NCBI RefSeq assembly: GCF_000423445.1 | Contig: NZ_AUHZ01000019.1 | Coordinates: forward strand, 1-41,757 | Reading direction: 5' to 3' | DNA length: 41,757 nucleotides | From: Acidipropionibacterium thoenii DSM 20276 | GTDB lineage: Bacteria; Actinomycetota; Actinomycetes; Propionibacteriales; Propionibacteriaceae | Shown: positions 1-7,562 of the stretch, in pieces | How the letters are laid out: each line of letters opens with the position of its first letter | Position numbering within the stretch: the stretch's first letter is position 1 | Made by a program: the position numbers and the translations under genes | The notes under the pieces: generated by a model | The model's input: the letters and a program-made list of their open reading frames with translations, nothing else | Told to the model about the DNA's origin: nothing | The model's database searches: none

Positions 1-245
1 AACTCGTTCTCCATCCGGGCCTCACAGAGATCCTTCCTCAACCGTTCGAGTTCGGCCGACTCGGCACTGGTGAGGTTCTCGGTTTCCGGGTCCGGATTCT
101 TCTTGCGATACTCCTTGACCCATACGCCGACAGTCTGAGCGACAAGATTGTATGATTCTGCTACGGCTTTGATGGTGCGATGCTTGTCCACGACTTCAAG
201 AACGACCTGGTTCTTGAACTCCGGACTGTACTTCGATCCTGACAT
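1..245 (-). CDS. IS3-family transposase OrfA, N-terminal part
   Basis: Reading from ATG at 245 gives a protein that begins MSGSKYSPEFKNQVVLEVV. It has the usual OrfA layout: a helix-turn-helix (TIKAVAESYNLVAQTVGVWV) at residues 24-43, then a charged leucine-rich stretch (ELERLRKDLCEARMENE) that forms the coiled coil used for multimerisation. OrfA binds the IS ends and is fused by ribosomal frameshifting to OrfB, the DDE enzyme; OrfB lies outside the window. It differs in sequence from the IS3 OrfA at 25626-25931, so the two are separate elements. Confidence 0.85.
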   Translation of the reverse strand, partial: MSGSKYSPEFKNQVVLEVVDKHRTIKAVAESYNLVAQTVGVWVKEYRKKNPDPETENLTSAESAELERLRKDLCEARMENE

Positions 246-313
246 GATGTGATCCTACCCGATTCTCGAAACTATGACTTTCCTCAGAAGTCCGGGAAGC
301 TTCACTCAGTCCA
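1..313 (-). mobile_element. IS3-family insertion sequence, right-hand end only, cut by window edge
   Basis: The element carries the start of an IS3-type OrfA and runs off the left edge. Its outer end is placed at 313, where the coding sequence of the neighbouring ParA-like gene stops making sense immediately after its Walker A motif; reading inward the element begins TGGACTGAGTGAAGC, a TG start as is usual in IS3. The boundary is inferred from the broken gene, because the other end is outside the window and no target duplication can be checked. Confidence 0.75.
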
Positions 314-849
314 GGGGTCTTACCTGCACCTCCCTTCCCGTTGGCGACGACGATGGTGCGGACTCCTGGCCAGCGTTGACTAACCGCGGTGGTGTCTTCT
401 CGGACGCTTTGCTCAGCTGGGCCTTGGGCCAGACGGAAGCCGAGATGATTGAGGAGGCCTTGCCAGCCATGAGTCGCAGGTTCTTGAATGCGGTTGGTGG
501 TGAGGAAGCTGCGTCGAGGTGCCACCGAGGCGACGTGGTCGTCGCTGGGCGTGATCCCTCGGTGGGGTGAGCGATCAGTGGGCTCTGCCGGCCGGGTGTC
601 GTCCTCGCTGGGTGTTGAGCGCAGCGCCGAGGCGGTTCCATCGGGATCGATGTTGACCTCTCGTGTGGCCTCGGGCGTCGTGACAGTGACGGTCAGAGGT
701 TCGCCGGACTCTTCGGCGAACCTGCTGGCCCGGCGCAGGAGGGCGTGGTATGCGGCGTCGGGTGTGTCTGCTGACAGGGTCAGCGGGTCGGCGCCGTCAA
801 TGGTGAGGGTGCCTTCGCCTGTGTCCTGGATGGTGATGGAGGGATTCAT
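314..849 (-). pseudogene. ParA/MinD-like ATPase of a conjugation module, truncated by IS3
   Basis: The ATG at 849 opens a protein starting MNPSITIQDTGEGTLTIDGA. About 160 residues of variable, polar N-terminal region lead into RTIVVANGKGGAGKT, the first beta strand and deviant Walker A motif of the ParA/MinD ATPase fold. The sequence changes to IS3 DNA directly after that motif, so the switch regions and all the rest of the ATPase are missing from the window. Long N-terminal extensions before such an ATPase are common in actinobacterial conjugative elements (family knowledge). It is the last gene of a leftward operon with the lipoprotein and the SLT/CHAP hydrolase, starting 18 bp after the lipoprotein stop. 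The remaining piece cannot be a working ATPase. Confidence 0.8.
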
Positions 850-867
850 GACTGTCTCCTTGATCGT

Positions 868-1494
868 TCAGTTGGCGTCGGGTGTGAAGTCTGTGATGCG
901 GTGGGTGGTGGTATCGAGAGTCAGAGTCCATGTGTGAACCTGCCGGTCGTGCTGGGGTAGCTGAGCCGCCCGGTGGTAATCACGGGTGAACATCACCGTG
1001 ATGGAGGCAGTGGGGGAGGCTGATGATGCCTCTGGGGCTTGAGCCTGATCACCGAGGATGTTGGTGATGACGATGGCGACCCATCCGTCGTGTTGGCGGA
1101 GCTGCTGCCACCAGGTACCTCCGTAGGGGTCGCGCTGTGTGGCGATCTGCTGAGCCAGCTGTTTGGTGCACATGGTGGTGGCTCTGCGCCAGGCATGAGT
1201 CGGTTCAGGGTCGAGCCTGGAATCAGGCGTAGCCGCGATGATGATGAACCGGGCAGCGGTCTCGGCAAGAGGGTCTGTGGCCCATGAAGGGATCGTGGAG
1301 CTGCTCGCTCCTCGGGCGGCAGTCTGAGTGGCGGCCGCCGAGGCCGGCGAGGAAGTGGCCGACGCCGAGGAGGACGCCGGGCTGCCGGCTGGGCTCGATG
1401 GGCCAGGAGCCGGCGAGCTGGAGGTCTTGCCAGTGGTGCATGCGGAAAGGCTCACCACCAGGGCCATGCTGGCCAGGAGGGTGCGACGTCTCAT
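868..1494 (-). CDS. putative conjugation lipoprotein, TcpC-like C-terminal domain suspected
   Basis: The 208-residue product begins with a lipoprotein signal peptide, MRRRTLLASMALVVSLSAC, with the lipobox VSLSAC placing the lipidated Cys at residue 19. A Ser/Ala/Pro-rich linker follows to about residue 75. The remaining 130 residues (ARFIIIAATPD..., WWQQLRQHDGWVAIVI, a strand-rich end) resemble the NTF2-like layout of TcpC-type conjugation proteins; that assignment is by shape and context only. Its ATG overlaps the stop of the SLT/CHAP gene by 4 bp (ATGA), showing translational coupling. A role at the outer face of the membrane in a type IV-like transfer apparatus is inferred. Confidence 0.6.
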   Translation of the reverse strand: MRRRTLLASMALVVSLSACTTGKTSSSPAPGPSSPAGSPASSSASATSSPASAAATQTAARGASSSTIPSWATDPLAETAARFIIIAATPDSRLDPEPTHAWRRATTMCTKQLAQQIATQRDPYGGTWWQQLRQHDGWVAIVITNILGDQAQAPEASSASPTASITVMFTRDYHRAAQLPQHDRQVHTWTLTLDTTTHRITDFTPDAN

Positions 1495-2543
1495 GAGGAG
1501 GATCCCTTCTTCTCGAAGTGGAGGATGTTGTCGAAGTCGGCGCCGATCTTGACGTGGCTGCGAGTCCCGAAGGTGTGGTGGGAGGCGTAGTTGTACTCGT
1601 TGACGTCGAAGGAGTTATCGGAGTTGACCTTTGTGATGAGGGCGACATGGCCGAAGGCTCCACTGGTGCGCTGCGCGATCGCACCTACGGCTGGCGTCTG
1701 GTTGACGGTGATGCCAGCTCCTCGGGCGGCGGCGGCCCAGCCCTGGGCATTGCCGAAGTGTTGGCCGTGCCAGTTGTTGGTGAAGTCGGTGTAGCCGGTG
1801 GTGGTGCGGATCATCCAGGCGGCGTAGGAGACGCATTCTCCCCAATAGAAGCTCCACGGGTCGACTCCATCGGCGCGGCCGGCCTCTGACTTCCAGTACG
1901 GACCGTAAGTGTCTTGTCCGGACTTTCCTGAATCGCCGGCTGTTGCACTGCACGACCCCGGGGTGAATGACTTATGAACGTTCGCCAGATAAGACTTCGT
2001 GATGGGCGGAATGCTGGGATAACGTTGCAGGTTCCCCTCGCCTGCGTTGTGGGCGATGACGAGAGCATCGAGGTCTGACAGCTTGGCGTATGCCGCTTCA
2101 GGGTGGGCTCGTTTCATCGCCTGGACGACCTTGAGCCGGTTTTTAAGGTAGATCCCTGCATAGTGCGCGTGGATCATGGGATCCGTGCTTCCAGGCGGCG
2201 TCCCCTGTGATCCTTTAGCAGCTGGATAGACCTTTTCCCATTCCTCTCTATTCAGTTGGAATAAGCCCCAAGTACCGCCATTAATATCGTGGTAGAAGTC
2301 GGTGGGGTTAAAACGCGACTCCTGGTAGGCGACCGCCGCGAGCCAGGCGGCGGGCAGGCCTGATGTGGTGGCCGCCTCGGCGATCCATGGTTGAGCCTGA
2401 GTGGGCACCTTCAGGGTGCCGGTGCCACAGATGGAGGCATCCGTGGTGCTGGTCGGAGGAGGCGAGACGACCAGGACGAAGAGCATCAGCAGCGCCAGCG
2501 GGGCGGCCAGTAGCGCCGGCAGGAGATGGCGGAGCTTCATCAC
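1491..2543 (-). CDS. secreted peptidoglycan hydrolase: lytic transglycosylase plus CHAP domain
   Basis: This 350-residue protein starts with a membrane anchor or signal segment (LLPALLAAPLALLMLFVLVV, residues about 6-25). Residues about 50-185 are an SLT-like lysozyme fold: AVAYQESRFNP carries the catalytic Glu and GTWGLFQLN is the second family motif. Residues about 225-345 form a CHAP amidase/endopeptidase: WGECVSYAAW supplies the catalytic Cys, FGHVALITKV the His, and DVNEYNY the polar partner. The pairing is that of VirB1/TcpG-type enzymes, which open the wall for a conjugation channel. The GTG start (next codon ATG) overlaps the stop of the HTH gene, and its own stop overlaps the lipoprotein start, so the three are one operon. 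Confidence 0.88.
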   Translation of the reverse strand: MMKLRHLLPALLAAPLALLMLFVLVVSPPPTSTTDASICGTGTLKVPTQAQPWIAEAATTSGLPAAWLAAVAYQESRFNPTDFYHDINGGTWGLFQLNREEWEKVYPAAKGSQGTPPGSTDPMIHAHYAGIYLKNRLKVVQAMKRAHPEAAYAKLSDLDALVIAHNAGEGNLQRYPSIPPITKSYLANVHKSFTPGSCSATAGDSGKSGQDTYGPYWKSEAGRADGVDPWSFYWGECVSYAAWMIRTTTGYTDFTNNWHGQHFGNAQGWAAAARGAGITVNQTPAVGAIAQRTSGAFGHVALITKVNSDNSFDVNEYNYASHHTFGTRSHVKIGADFDNILHFEKKGSSS

Positions 2544-2764
2544 AGATCATCTTCGCGGAGGCTTGGTGTGCCGGCCTTAAGAGCATCTCGTAGATCCTCG
2601 CGGAGGATCATCCAGTGACCATCGGAGCCAAGACGATAGGCGAGGAGTTCCTTCCTCTCGATGGCTCTGGTGATCGAGGTCGGATGCTTACCCAGTGCCT
2701 TCGCGGCCTGGGAAACCGAGAGGACGCAGTCGAGCTGGTCGATCAAGTCATCGAGATGGGACAT
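2540..2764 (-). CDS. small helix-turn-helix protein, excisionase-like
   Basis: From ATG 2764 the protein has 74 residues, beginning MSHLDDLIDQLDCVLSV. A winged-helix/excisionase-type HTH is visible (SVSQAAKALGKHPTSITRAI) followed by a strand pair (LLAYRLGSDGHWMILREDL) typical of MerR-like DNA-binding domains. Two in-frame ATGs further upstream would add up to 12 residues; neither has a clear ribosome site, so the start is uncertain. It is first in the leftward operon and faces a set of 9-bp tandem repeats at 2812-2836, which makes it the likely local regulator of the transfer genes. It could instead act as a recombination directionality factor. Confidence 0.7.
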   Translation of the reverse strand: MSHLDDLIDQLDCVLSVSQAAKALGKHPTSITRAIERKELLAYRLGSDGHWMILREDLRDALKAGTPSLREDDL

Positions 2765-2811
2765 CGCTGATTCCATTTCTCTGAACCTTTCAGAACACAC
2801 TTTCAGTTCAA

Positions 2812-2836
2812 ACCGGTCGAAGCGGTCGAACCGGTC
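2812..2836. repeat. 9-bp tandem repeats, probable operator of the HTH gene
   Basis: The sequence holds ACCGGTCGA, AGCGGTCGA and a partial ACCGGTC head to tail, 2.8 copies of a 9-bp unit. It lies between the start of the leftward HTH-SLT/CHAP operon and a rightward promoter at 2892, the usual place for a shared operator. Which protein binds it is not shown by the sequence. Confidence 0.5.
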
Positions 2837-2891
2837 TTTCAGCCTTTATGAGGTTAATGCTTCGTTTGCAGCAGATATCGTTGTTTGTGGC

Positions 2892-2934
2892 TTGACGTTA
2901 GCAGATCACATGGTGTGTTATCAGATGCAGGAGG
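2892..2934 (+). promoter_or_regulatory. sigma-70 type promoter and strong ribosome site
   Basis: TTGACG at 2892-2897 and TGTTAT at 2916-2921 are 18 bp apart, and AGGAGG at 2929-2934 lies 9 bp before the ATG at 2944. All elements needed to express the following short ORF are present. Confidence 0.5.
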
Positions 2935-2943
2935 TGGTCAACG

Positions 2944-3285
2944 ATGTCTGTGAACACCGTGACGCATGAAGAGATGATCCGCATTTCGATGGAACCGGGG
3001 CCGGCAGGGCACAGCACGCCAGGGCGGAGTCGCTTTGAGCGGTTGGCTGATCCGGCTCTTCCCGTTTCTTCGGTCAAGGCCGCCTGGAACACTCAACTGT
3101 GGGCGAGTCCGCCCCGGCTCCAGCGGAGTCGTCCCCAGGTGGTCAGGCGATCATCGCTTCCAAGGTGTGAAAAATCTCCCACTCACCAGGACTACCGCGA
3201 GTCCCCAGGGTCCTTTGCCCTCTATGACGTGTTGGCGTCACGATTCCAACACCACGCGGGCTTCTACGATCAGTCAATCTCATGA
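2944..3285 (+). CDS. hypothetical protein, possibly a broken gene
   Basis: A 113-residue ORF starts MSVNTVTHEEMIRISMEP behind a good promoter and AGGAGG site. I recognise no domain. The first 50 or so residues have a normal mix (acidic start, then FERLADPALPVSSVKAAW), whereas the rest is rich in Arg, Ser, Pro and Gln with no secondary-structure pattern, which suggests that a frameshift or fusion has replaced the real C-terminus. Transcription diverges from the HTH operon. The well-formed expression signals are the reason to list it; the product may be non-functional. Confidence 0.35.
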   Translation: MSVNTVTHEEMIRISMEPGPAGHSTPGRSRFERLADPALPVSSVKAAWNTQLWASPPRLQRSRPQVVRRSSLPRCEKSPTHQDYRESPGSFALYDVLASRFQHHAGFYDQSIS

Positions 3286-3317
3286 CCGTCAGACATCGAC
3301 ACATCTCAGGGAACCTC

Positions 3318-3347
3318 TTGACGGTGCCCCTCGTCGAGTCCTATCGT
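3318..3347 (+). promoter_or_regulatory. promoter for a probable leaderless mRNA
   Basis: TTGACG (3318-3323) and TATCGT (3342-3347) are 18 bp apart. The ATG of the secreted protein begins at 3353, only 5 bp after the -10 box, so the transcript would begin at or next to the start codon. No ribosome site precedes the ATG, which agrees with leaderless translation, common in actinobacteria. Confidence 0.4.
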
Positions 3348-3352
3348 TCAGC

Positions 3353-3679
3353 ATGGGGATTTTGAAGACTTATAGAAGAGTACAGAAGTCATTCTTGGCG
3401 ATTCTTGTGGGGTTGATCGTCGTATCCACTCAGTTGGCGTCTCCTCGTGCACACGCCGATGAGTGGCGCTATCTCGTCGAAGGCATCTGGTATAAGAGCA
3501 GGGCCACCTGCGGGTCGCGTGCTAAGGCTCTCATTCAGACGAGACAGTACAAGAATCCTCACCTTTGCATTCCGGATTCTCTTTCTTACCCCAATGGCCG
3601 ATGGACTCTCTACATCACCAAAAAGGTCAGTGGGAGTGGGAATGGCGGAGGCTGGTCGGTCCCCGTCGAGCAGAAGTGA
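3353..3679 (+). CDS. small secreted protein A, unknown function
   Basis: The 108-residue product has a clear Sec signal peptide: basic start (MGILKTYRRVQK), hydrophobic core (SFLAILVGLIVVSTQLA) and a cleavage site after AHA near residue 38. The mature part, about 70 residues, begins DEWRYLVEGIWYKS and contains two cysteines (in RATCGSRA and HLCIPD), several Tyr/Trp and a basic, Gly-rich tail. I recognise no family. Codons are noticeably AT-richer at third positions than in the next gene, a sign of transfer or weak expression. The next gene starts within its stop codon (GTGA), so the two are coupled. A secreted toxin or bacteriocin paired with a cytosolic partner is an inference from this arrangement, not shown. 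Confidence 0.6.
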   Translation: MGILKTYRRVQKSFLAILVGLIVVSTQLASPRAHADEWRYLVEGIWYKSRATCGSRAKALIQTRQYKNPHLCIPDSLSYPNGRWTLYITKKVSGSGNGGGWSVPVEQK

Positions 3680-4215
3680 AAGCAGCCGCGACGTCACGAA
3701 CGCACGCATGGGCGCGGGGCTGGACCTACCAGATGCCGGATTCCCCGCTGTACTGGATGAGACCGGCTCCGTTGATTCCCGAGGAGATCCCAGGACATGT
3801 GGGGTGGGGGGTCGGCCTCCTGGTGCGGTGCCGGGTGGCCTTGACGACCGGGGTCCGCTGGGACCTGGAGGGTGAGTGGGACCAGGAGAATCGACTGCTG
3901 TCGGCAGACCGGGCGACGCCGAGCCGGGTCCAGGTGCCGGTGTGGGCCGGGCCGGTGCAGGACTGGGACACCGACCCCGAGGACGCCAACACGGTCCTCG
4001 CCCTCGTCTGGGAGATGGAGTCCCAACCCTGGGATCATCTGGTGCACATGGTTTCCGGGGCCGATCCCTGCGACGGGACAACAACCACCCGCGACTGGAT
4101 CCACACCGAGTTCCCCCCACCCGAGATGCGCCAATGGGTGGAGGACCATCAACCGTGGATCGGCCTGTGCCCCTACCTCGACTCGGTCCCGATACCCGAC
4201 GCCCCGAACATCTGA
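3676..4215 (+). CDS. Trp-rich acidic cytosolic protein, possible immunity protein
   Basis: The GTG at 3676 overlaps the stop of secreted protein A (GTGA) and gives 179 residues with no signal peptide or membrane segment. The product is rich in Trp (about 12), acidic residues and Pro, for example GVRWDLEGEWDQENRLL and the end DHQPWIGLCPYLDSVPIP. Third positions are strongly GC, so it looks well adapted, unlike its partner. No known domain is recognised. A compact acidic protein coupled to a secreted one suggests immunity or chaperoning; this is inference. An internal ATG near 3732 (MPDSPLYWM) is an alternative start. Its last 43 bp overlap a weaker ORF on the other strand. Confidence 0.55.
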   Translation: MKAAATSRTHAWARGWTYQMPDSPLYWMRPAPLIPEEIPGHVGWGVGLLVRCRVALTTGVRWDLEGEWDQENRLLSADRATPSRVQVPVWAGPVQDWDTDPEDANTVLALVWEMESQPWDHLVHMVSGADPCDGTTTTRDWIHTEFPPPEMRQWVEDHQPWIGLCPYLDSVPIPDAPNI

Positions 4216-4727
4216 AAGAAGTCAACCTCGCCCATCATCGTCACAACACGCAGCCGGCGTAGGACGATCCCGATCTCCTCAACGCTGCCGGCGAGTCGAT
4301 GCGTCGGTGAGCGAGCATGACGCGGCGCAGCCCGTCTGAGCTGCCGGTCCAAGCCGCCGGTGATCGAACGGTTCTGGCCTGACGCCCAGCACGTCGCCGG
4401 CGGCCTCTCCCTGCTGGACCGCGACCAGCCTGGGTTGTGATGACCCCACTTGTCCCGTTCCTGTGCGCATGGAAAGAGCGGGTTGGTCATCGCCCGTTCG
4501 GCCCGCACCATCTCCTCCACGGCAGCAGGCTCAGCATCGGGCATGTCGTCGTAACAGGTGAACTGAACAGCCACAGCATCTGGACCCTTGGGAGCAAGCT
4601 CCACGGTGGCGCAAAGCCTGAACTCGTACTCGGATTCCGTCGCCACGCTCCTGTCAAGTCCGGACTCGTAGTTGATGAGAAAGCCACGTATGCCGGACAG
4701 AAGAGTCCGGCAGACCGGCCTCAGCAC
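4173..4727 (-). CDS. hypothetical ORF, first half plausible, second half doubtful
   Basis: Residues 1-100 look coding: ESEYEFRLCATVELAPKG and AVEEMVRAERAMTNP have a folded, amphipathic pattern and the codons are GC-biased. From about residue 105 onward the composition turns to Arg/Pro/Ser-rich low-complexity text, as if a frame change or junction lies near 4420. No family is recognised. It converges on the gene ending at 4215 and overlaps it by 43 bp. It may be the stump of a larger gene. Confidence 0.25.
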   Translation of the reverse strand: MLRPVCRTLLSGIRGFLINYESGLDRSVATESEYEFRLCATVELAPKGPDAVAVQFTCYDDMPDAEPAAVEEMVRAERAMTNPLFPCAQERDKWGHHNPGWSRSSRERPPATCWASGQNRSITGGLDRQLRRAAPRHARSPTHRLAGSVEEIGIVLRRLRVVTMMGEVDFFQMFGASGIGTESR

Positions 4728-5020
4728 CTGCTACCACAGACAGGCTCGTGCGCGTAACCACTCCCAGAATGAGCAGGCTGCGCTGAATTGGCCGTACCTG
4801 TGGCGATCCAACACCTTGACCCAATCGTGAGCGGTCGGGTCAAGGATGCTCAGGTGAAATCTCGAACTCAACGCCTTCGCGATCACCGTCCAAGGACGAT
4901 TCGAGAGGATCAGTCGATGAATACCGCCAATCGCCACGCACAGTCCTTCCGTCAGTTTCCACGGAAACCAGACCCTGGCGACCTGCGGACTTGGGTACAA
5001 CACAGCAGACCCGGCCCCTC
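4728..5020. other. stretch without a convincing gene
   Basis: Short ORFs cross this stretch in several frames, but none has a ribosome site, a start with context or a recognisable motif. It separates the first secreted-protein pair from the promoter of the second and looks like worn-down sequence. Confidence 0.4.
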
Positions 5021-5050
5021 TTGACAGTTCGCGACTGCTGGCAGTACTTT
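5021..5050 (+). promoter_or_regulatory. promoter of the secreted protein B-ABC operon
   Basis: A consensus -35 TTGACA (5021-5026) and a TACTTT -10 (5045-5050) are 18 bp apart and lie 95 bp upstream of the ATG at 5145. No other promoter-like pair is evident before the four coupled genes that follow. Confidence 0.45.
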
Positions 5051-5144
5051 CCTTCTGCGCATACCCACGACAACGCCGATGGCGATACAGAGTGATCAGA
5101 TCGAGTCAAAACCGTTCTTCCCAAGGACGAGATGGGTACACGAC

Positions 5145-5576
5145 ATGAACCGAAAGAACAAGCTCATCAGTCTTGCAGTCACAGCTGTCTTGCTCACGGG
5201 CATAGCACCGACCGCTCAAGCCGAAGGTGGCTTCACCTCATCAATCACGAATGCCCTCACCGGGTTCGAATCTCGCTGGTGGACAGACAAGAACAGCGAC
5301 AGTGTCTCAACCAGTGTGTCACACTATAGTAAATGCATAGACGCCGCGACCGAAGGAGGATGGATCCCAAAAAATGTCACTTACAGCTTGAGGCGCCAGC
5401 GGAGTCTTATGCCTGATGCAGATATGGGCGAGAGGACAGCAACATGCACCAAGACCGTTTCTGTGTATTGGGGTGATGTGAGGGCGGCGAGCTACAGAAT
5501 CAGGGTCACTAAGATCAATGGCCAAATCTCTGGAGCGCCCATGCTGACCGTGAAGGATTGGCGTGTCAAGTATTGA
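5145..5576 (+). CDS. small secreted protein B, linked to an ABC transporter
   Basis: The ATG at 5145 gives a textbook signal peptide (MNRKNKLISLAVTAVLLTG...APTAQA, cleavage after about residue 26). The mature protein of about 117 residues begins EGGFTSSITNALTGFESRWW; it has two cysteines (HYSKCIDAA and TATCTKTV), a basic middle (SLRRQRS) and an end rich in alternating strand residues (SYRIRVTKINGQI). I do not recognise the family. An in-frame ATG at 5079 would put 22 residues before the signal and is less likely. The ABC ATPase gene starts 14 bp before this stop, so synthesis is coupled. A secreted peptide or antagonist handled by, or resisted through, the transporter is inferred from that coupling. 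Confidence 0.65.
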   Translation: MNRKNKLISLAVTAVLLTGIAPTAQAEGGFTSSITNALTGFESRWWTDKNSDSVSTSVSHYSKCIDAATEGGWIPKNVTYSLRRQRSLMPDADMGERTATCTKTVSVYWGDVRAASYRIRVTKINGQISGAPMLTVKDWRVKY

Positions 5577-6342
5577 GATCCAGCCGTCGCGTCGACGGAA
5601 CGATCGGTCGGCTCCGGGGCTCTCCTTCACCGAGGTGTCCTTCGGGTACCGACGAGGCTCCACCCTCTACGAGGGTCTGAGTCTGGACCTCCCGGTGGGC
5701 AGAACGGTCCTGCTGGGTCCGAACGGGGCCGGCAAGTCGACCCTCCTGGAACTGGCCTCCGGGGGACTGTCGCCCAGGTCGGGGCGGATCGCGCTGGAGA
5801 GCGGCGAGAGTGGCCAGTCGGCGCTTCGTCGCCATGTTGCGCTGATGCCCCAGCGAGTGCGGCCGCTGGCGGGCCTGACGGTTGTCGAGCAGGTGACCTA
5901 CAGCGGTTGGCTCGCCGGGCGCTCGGTGGAGGAGGCGGCCGATGCGGCGCGGTCATCGCTGGCCAGGGTGGGACTGTCAGCCCTGGCCCAACGGCGTCCC
6001 ACCAAGATCTCCGGCGGTGAGTTGCGCCGCGTGGGCCTTGCACAGGTCCTGGCAAGCGGCCACCGCCACATCCTTCTCGACGAGCCGACCGCCGGCTTGG
6101 ACCCCGAGCAGCAGCACGCCTACCGGGCCATCCTGTCGGGACTCCCAGAAGACCTGTGTCTGCTGGTCTCCACCCACGACATCAACGATGTCGCCGAGAT
6201 CTACGACCACATCATCGTGCTGGCCCGCGGATCAGTGCAGTTCACCGGATCGGTGCGAGACTTCCTCACGCTCGGGGATCCCGGCTCCCACCATCCGGCG
6301 GAGTCGGCATACCTGAACCTGGTGAGCAGGAGCCGGCAGTGA
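5563..6342 (+). CDS. ABC transporter ATP-binding protein
   Basis: A GTG start at 5563 is fixed by AAGGA 5 bp upstream and overlaps the stop of secreted protein B. The 259 residues contain the full nucleotide-binding set: Walker A GPNGAGKST near residue 50, a Q-loop in ALMPQRV, the signature SGGEL with RRVGLAQVL, Walker B HILLDEPTAGLD, and the H-loop in LLVSTHDIND. The protein powers the membrane subunits encoded directly downstream. It resembles single-NBD exporters of the type used for peptides, antibiotics or immunity rather than sugar importers; no binding-protein gene is present. Its stop overlaps the start of the first membrane subunit. Confidence 0.92.
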   Translation: MSSIEIQPSRRRNDRSAPGLSFTEVSFGYRRGSTLYEGLSLDLPVGRTVLLGPNGAGKSTLLELASGGLSPRSGRIALESGESGQSALRRHVALMPQRVRPLAGLTVVEQVTYSGWLAGRSVEEAADAARSSLARVGLSALAQRRPTKISGGELRRVGLAQVLASGHRHILLDEPTAGLDPEQQHAYRAILSGLPEDLCLLVSTHDINDVAEIYDHIIVLARGSVQFTGSVRDFLTLGDPGSHHPAESAYLNLVSRSRQ

Positions 6343-7562
6343 GATGGGCCACACTGCTTCGCACCAGCTACGGCGTGCGCTTGCTCCCCGTGACCATTCT
6401 CATCGTGGTCTTCTCATGGCAGCACGATCTTGAGGATCCCCTGTACACACAGTTCAGTCCCGCCGCCGAACAGTTGAACAAACTGCTCCTGCTCGCCGCA
6501 CCGGTCGCGCTGTCCTGCGCCCTGGAGACCCGCCGCTACTGGACCGGTGGCGTCCTCACCCACCATCAGGCCCGCAGCACACCAAGGATCCTCGCCCTCC
6601 CGCTGATCCTGGCGATCGCCCCATCCCTCCTCATCATCGCGGCGATCATTCTCAGCTATCAGGCCAGTGACCTGTGGATGCTCGTGGTCGTCGGCGAGGT
6701 CTGGACACTCGCCTGGGCATCCGTCGGCATACTTCTGGGAATCACCTGCAGACTGACCGTGTCAGTCCCTCTCGTCCTCGCCGCACCCATCCTCCTGGTG
6801 CTCTACGGACCGGCGGTCCCGGTGATCACCCTGCGGTACCTCTTCGGCTACTACGCCGACTGCTGCACCGCCGACACCTCGATCGACACCAGAGCGATCC
6901 AGGCCGGCGTGATCTTCGGCGCGGGGATCCTGCTGACCTCATGGATCCTGATAGTGGCCAGTCTCGGCAAGACGGCGCTGAAGCCCCTCCCCGGACTCGT
7001 CGCCCTCGTGGTAGGCGCCCTCGCCTTCGGCAGCATCGCCGCAACCCGGGCGCACGGGATGGACGCCCAACCCACCGTTCCGCGCACCGGCGAGCAGGTC
7101 TGCACCACCGCGACGCCGCGAACCTGCATGTGGCCCGAGCACCAGGAACGGCTGGAGACCACCAGCCGGACCGTCACCTCGGTGACAGCCACCTGGAAGA
7201 AGCTCGGGATCGCGACCCCCACCCAGGTGAGCGAGGGAGCCACCGCCGCCACACCCGCCACCATCCGATGGAGCCCCTACCCTGCGGCCACCACCGAGCA
7301 GGCAGCCTACGATCTGTCATTCGCGATGGCCTACGCCCCTTGCCAGAGCTCCAGGTACGGAGTCTCGGCCTCCATCGCCAAAGACCAGGAGAGAGCAGCC
7401 ACCTGGCTGTTCGTGCATTCGGGGCAGTACCATCCCCGCTCCACAGATGTGCCCCTCGACCATGACTCCCTGACATGGGTGACGTCACTGGCCGGCGCGT
7501 CGCAGCCCGATCAGGTGGCCCGCGTCACGACGCTGATCGACACCGTCCGGGCCTGCCGATGA
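6339..7562 (+). CDS. ABC transporter membrane subunit with large extracellular C-terminal domain
   Basis: The GTG at 6339 overlaps the ATPase stop and has AGGAG 6 bp upstream; the open frame continues further upstream but lacks these signals. The 407-residue product has about seven membrane spans in residues 1-240 (for example LLPVTILIVVF, LALPLILAIAPSLLIIAAIIL, LVALVVGALAFG). The last 160 or so residues follow the final span and should be outside the cell; they contain five cysteines, including EQVCTTATPRTCMWPEH and a Cys two residues from the end (RACR). Such a domain could bind the secreted protein made by the same operon. The family is not recognised with certainty; the membrane-subunit role rests on topology and coupling. 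Confidence 0.7.
   Translation: MRWATLLRTSYGVRLLPVTILIVVFSWQHDLEDPLYTQFSPAAEQLNKLLLLAAPVALSCALETRRYWTGGVLTHHQARSTPRILALPLILAIAPSLLIIAAIILSYQASDLWMLVVVGEVWTLAWASVGILLGITCRLTVSVPLVLAAPILLVLYGPAVPVITLRYLFGYYADCCTADTSIDTRAIQAGVIFGAGILLTSWILIVASLGKTALKPLPGLVALVVGALAFGSIAATRAHGMDAQPTVPRTGEQVCTTATPRTCMWPEHQERLETTSRTVTSVTATWKKLGIATPTQVSEGATAATPATIRWSPYPAATTEQAAYDLSFAMAYAPCQSSRYGVSASIAKDQERAATWLFVHSGQYHPRSTDVPLDHDSLTWVTSLAGASQPDQVARVTTLIDTVRACR

Noticed and set aside
3353-3679. Lactococcin 972-type bacteriocin
   Set aside because: Size and secretion fit, but the mature part lacks the conserved pattern of that family and the neighbouring genes are not its usual immunity genes.
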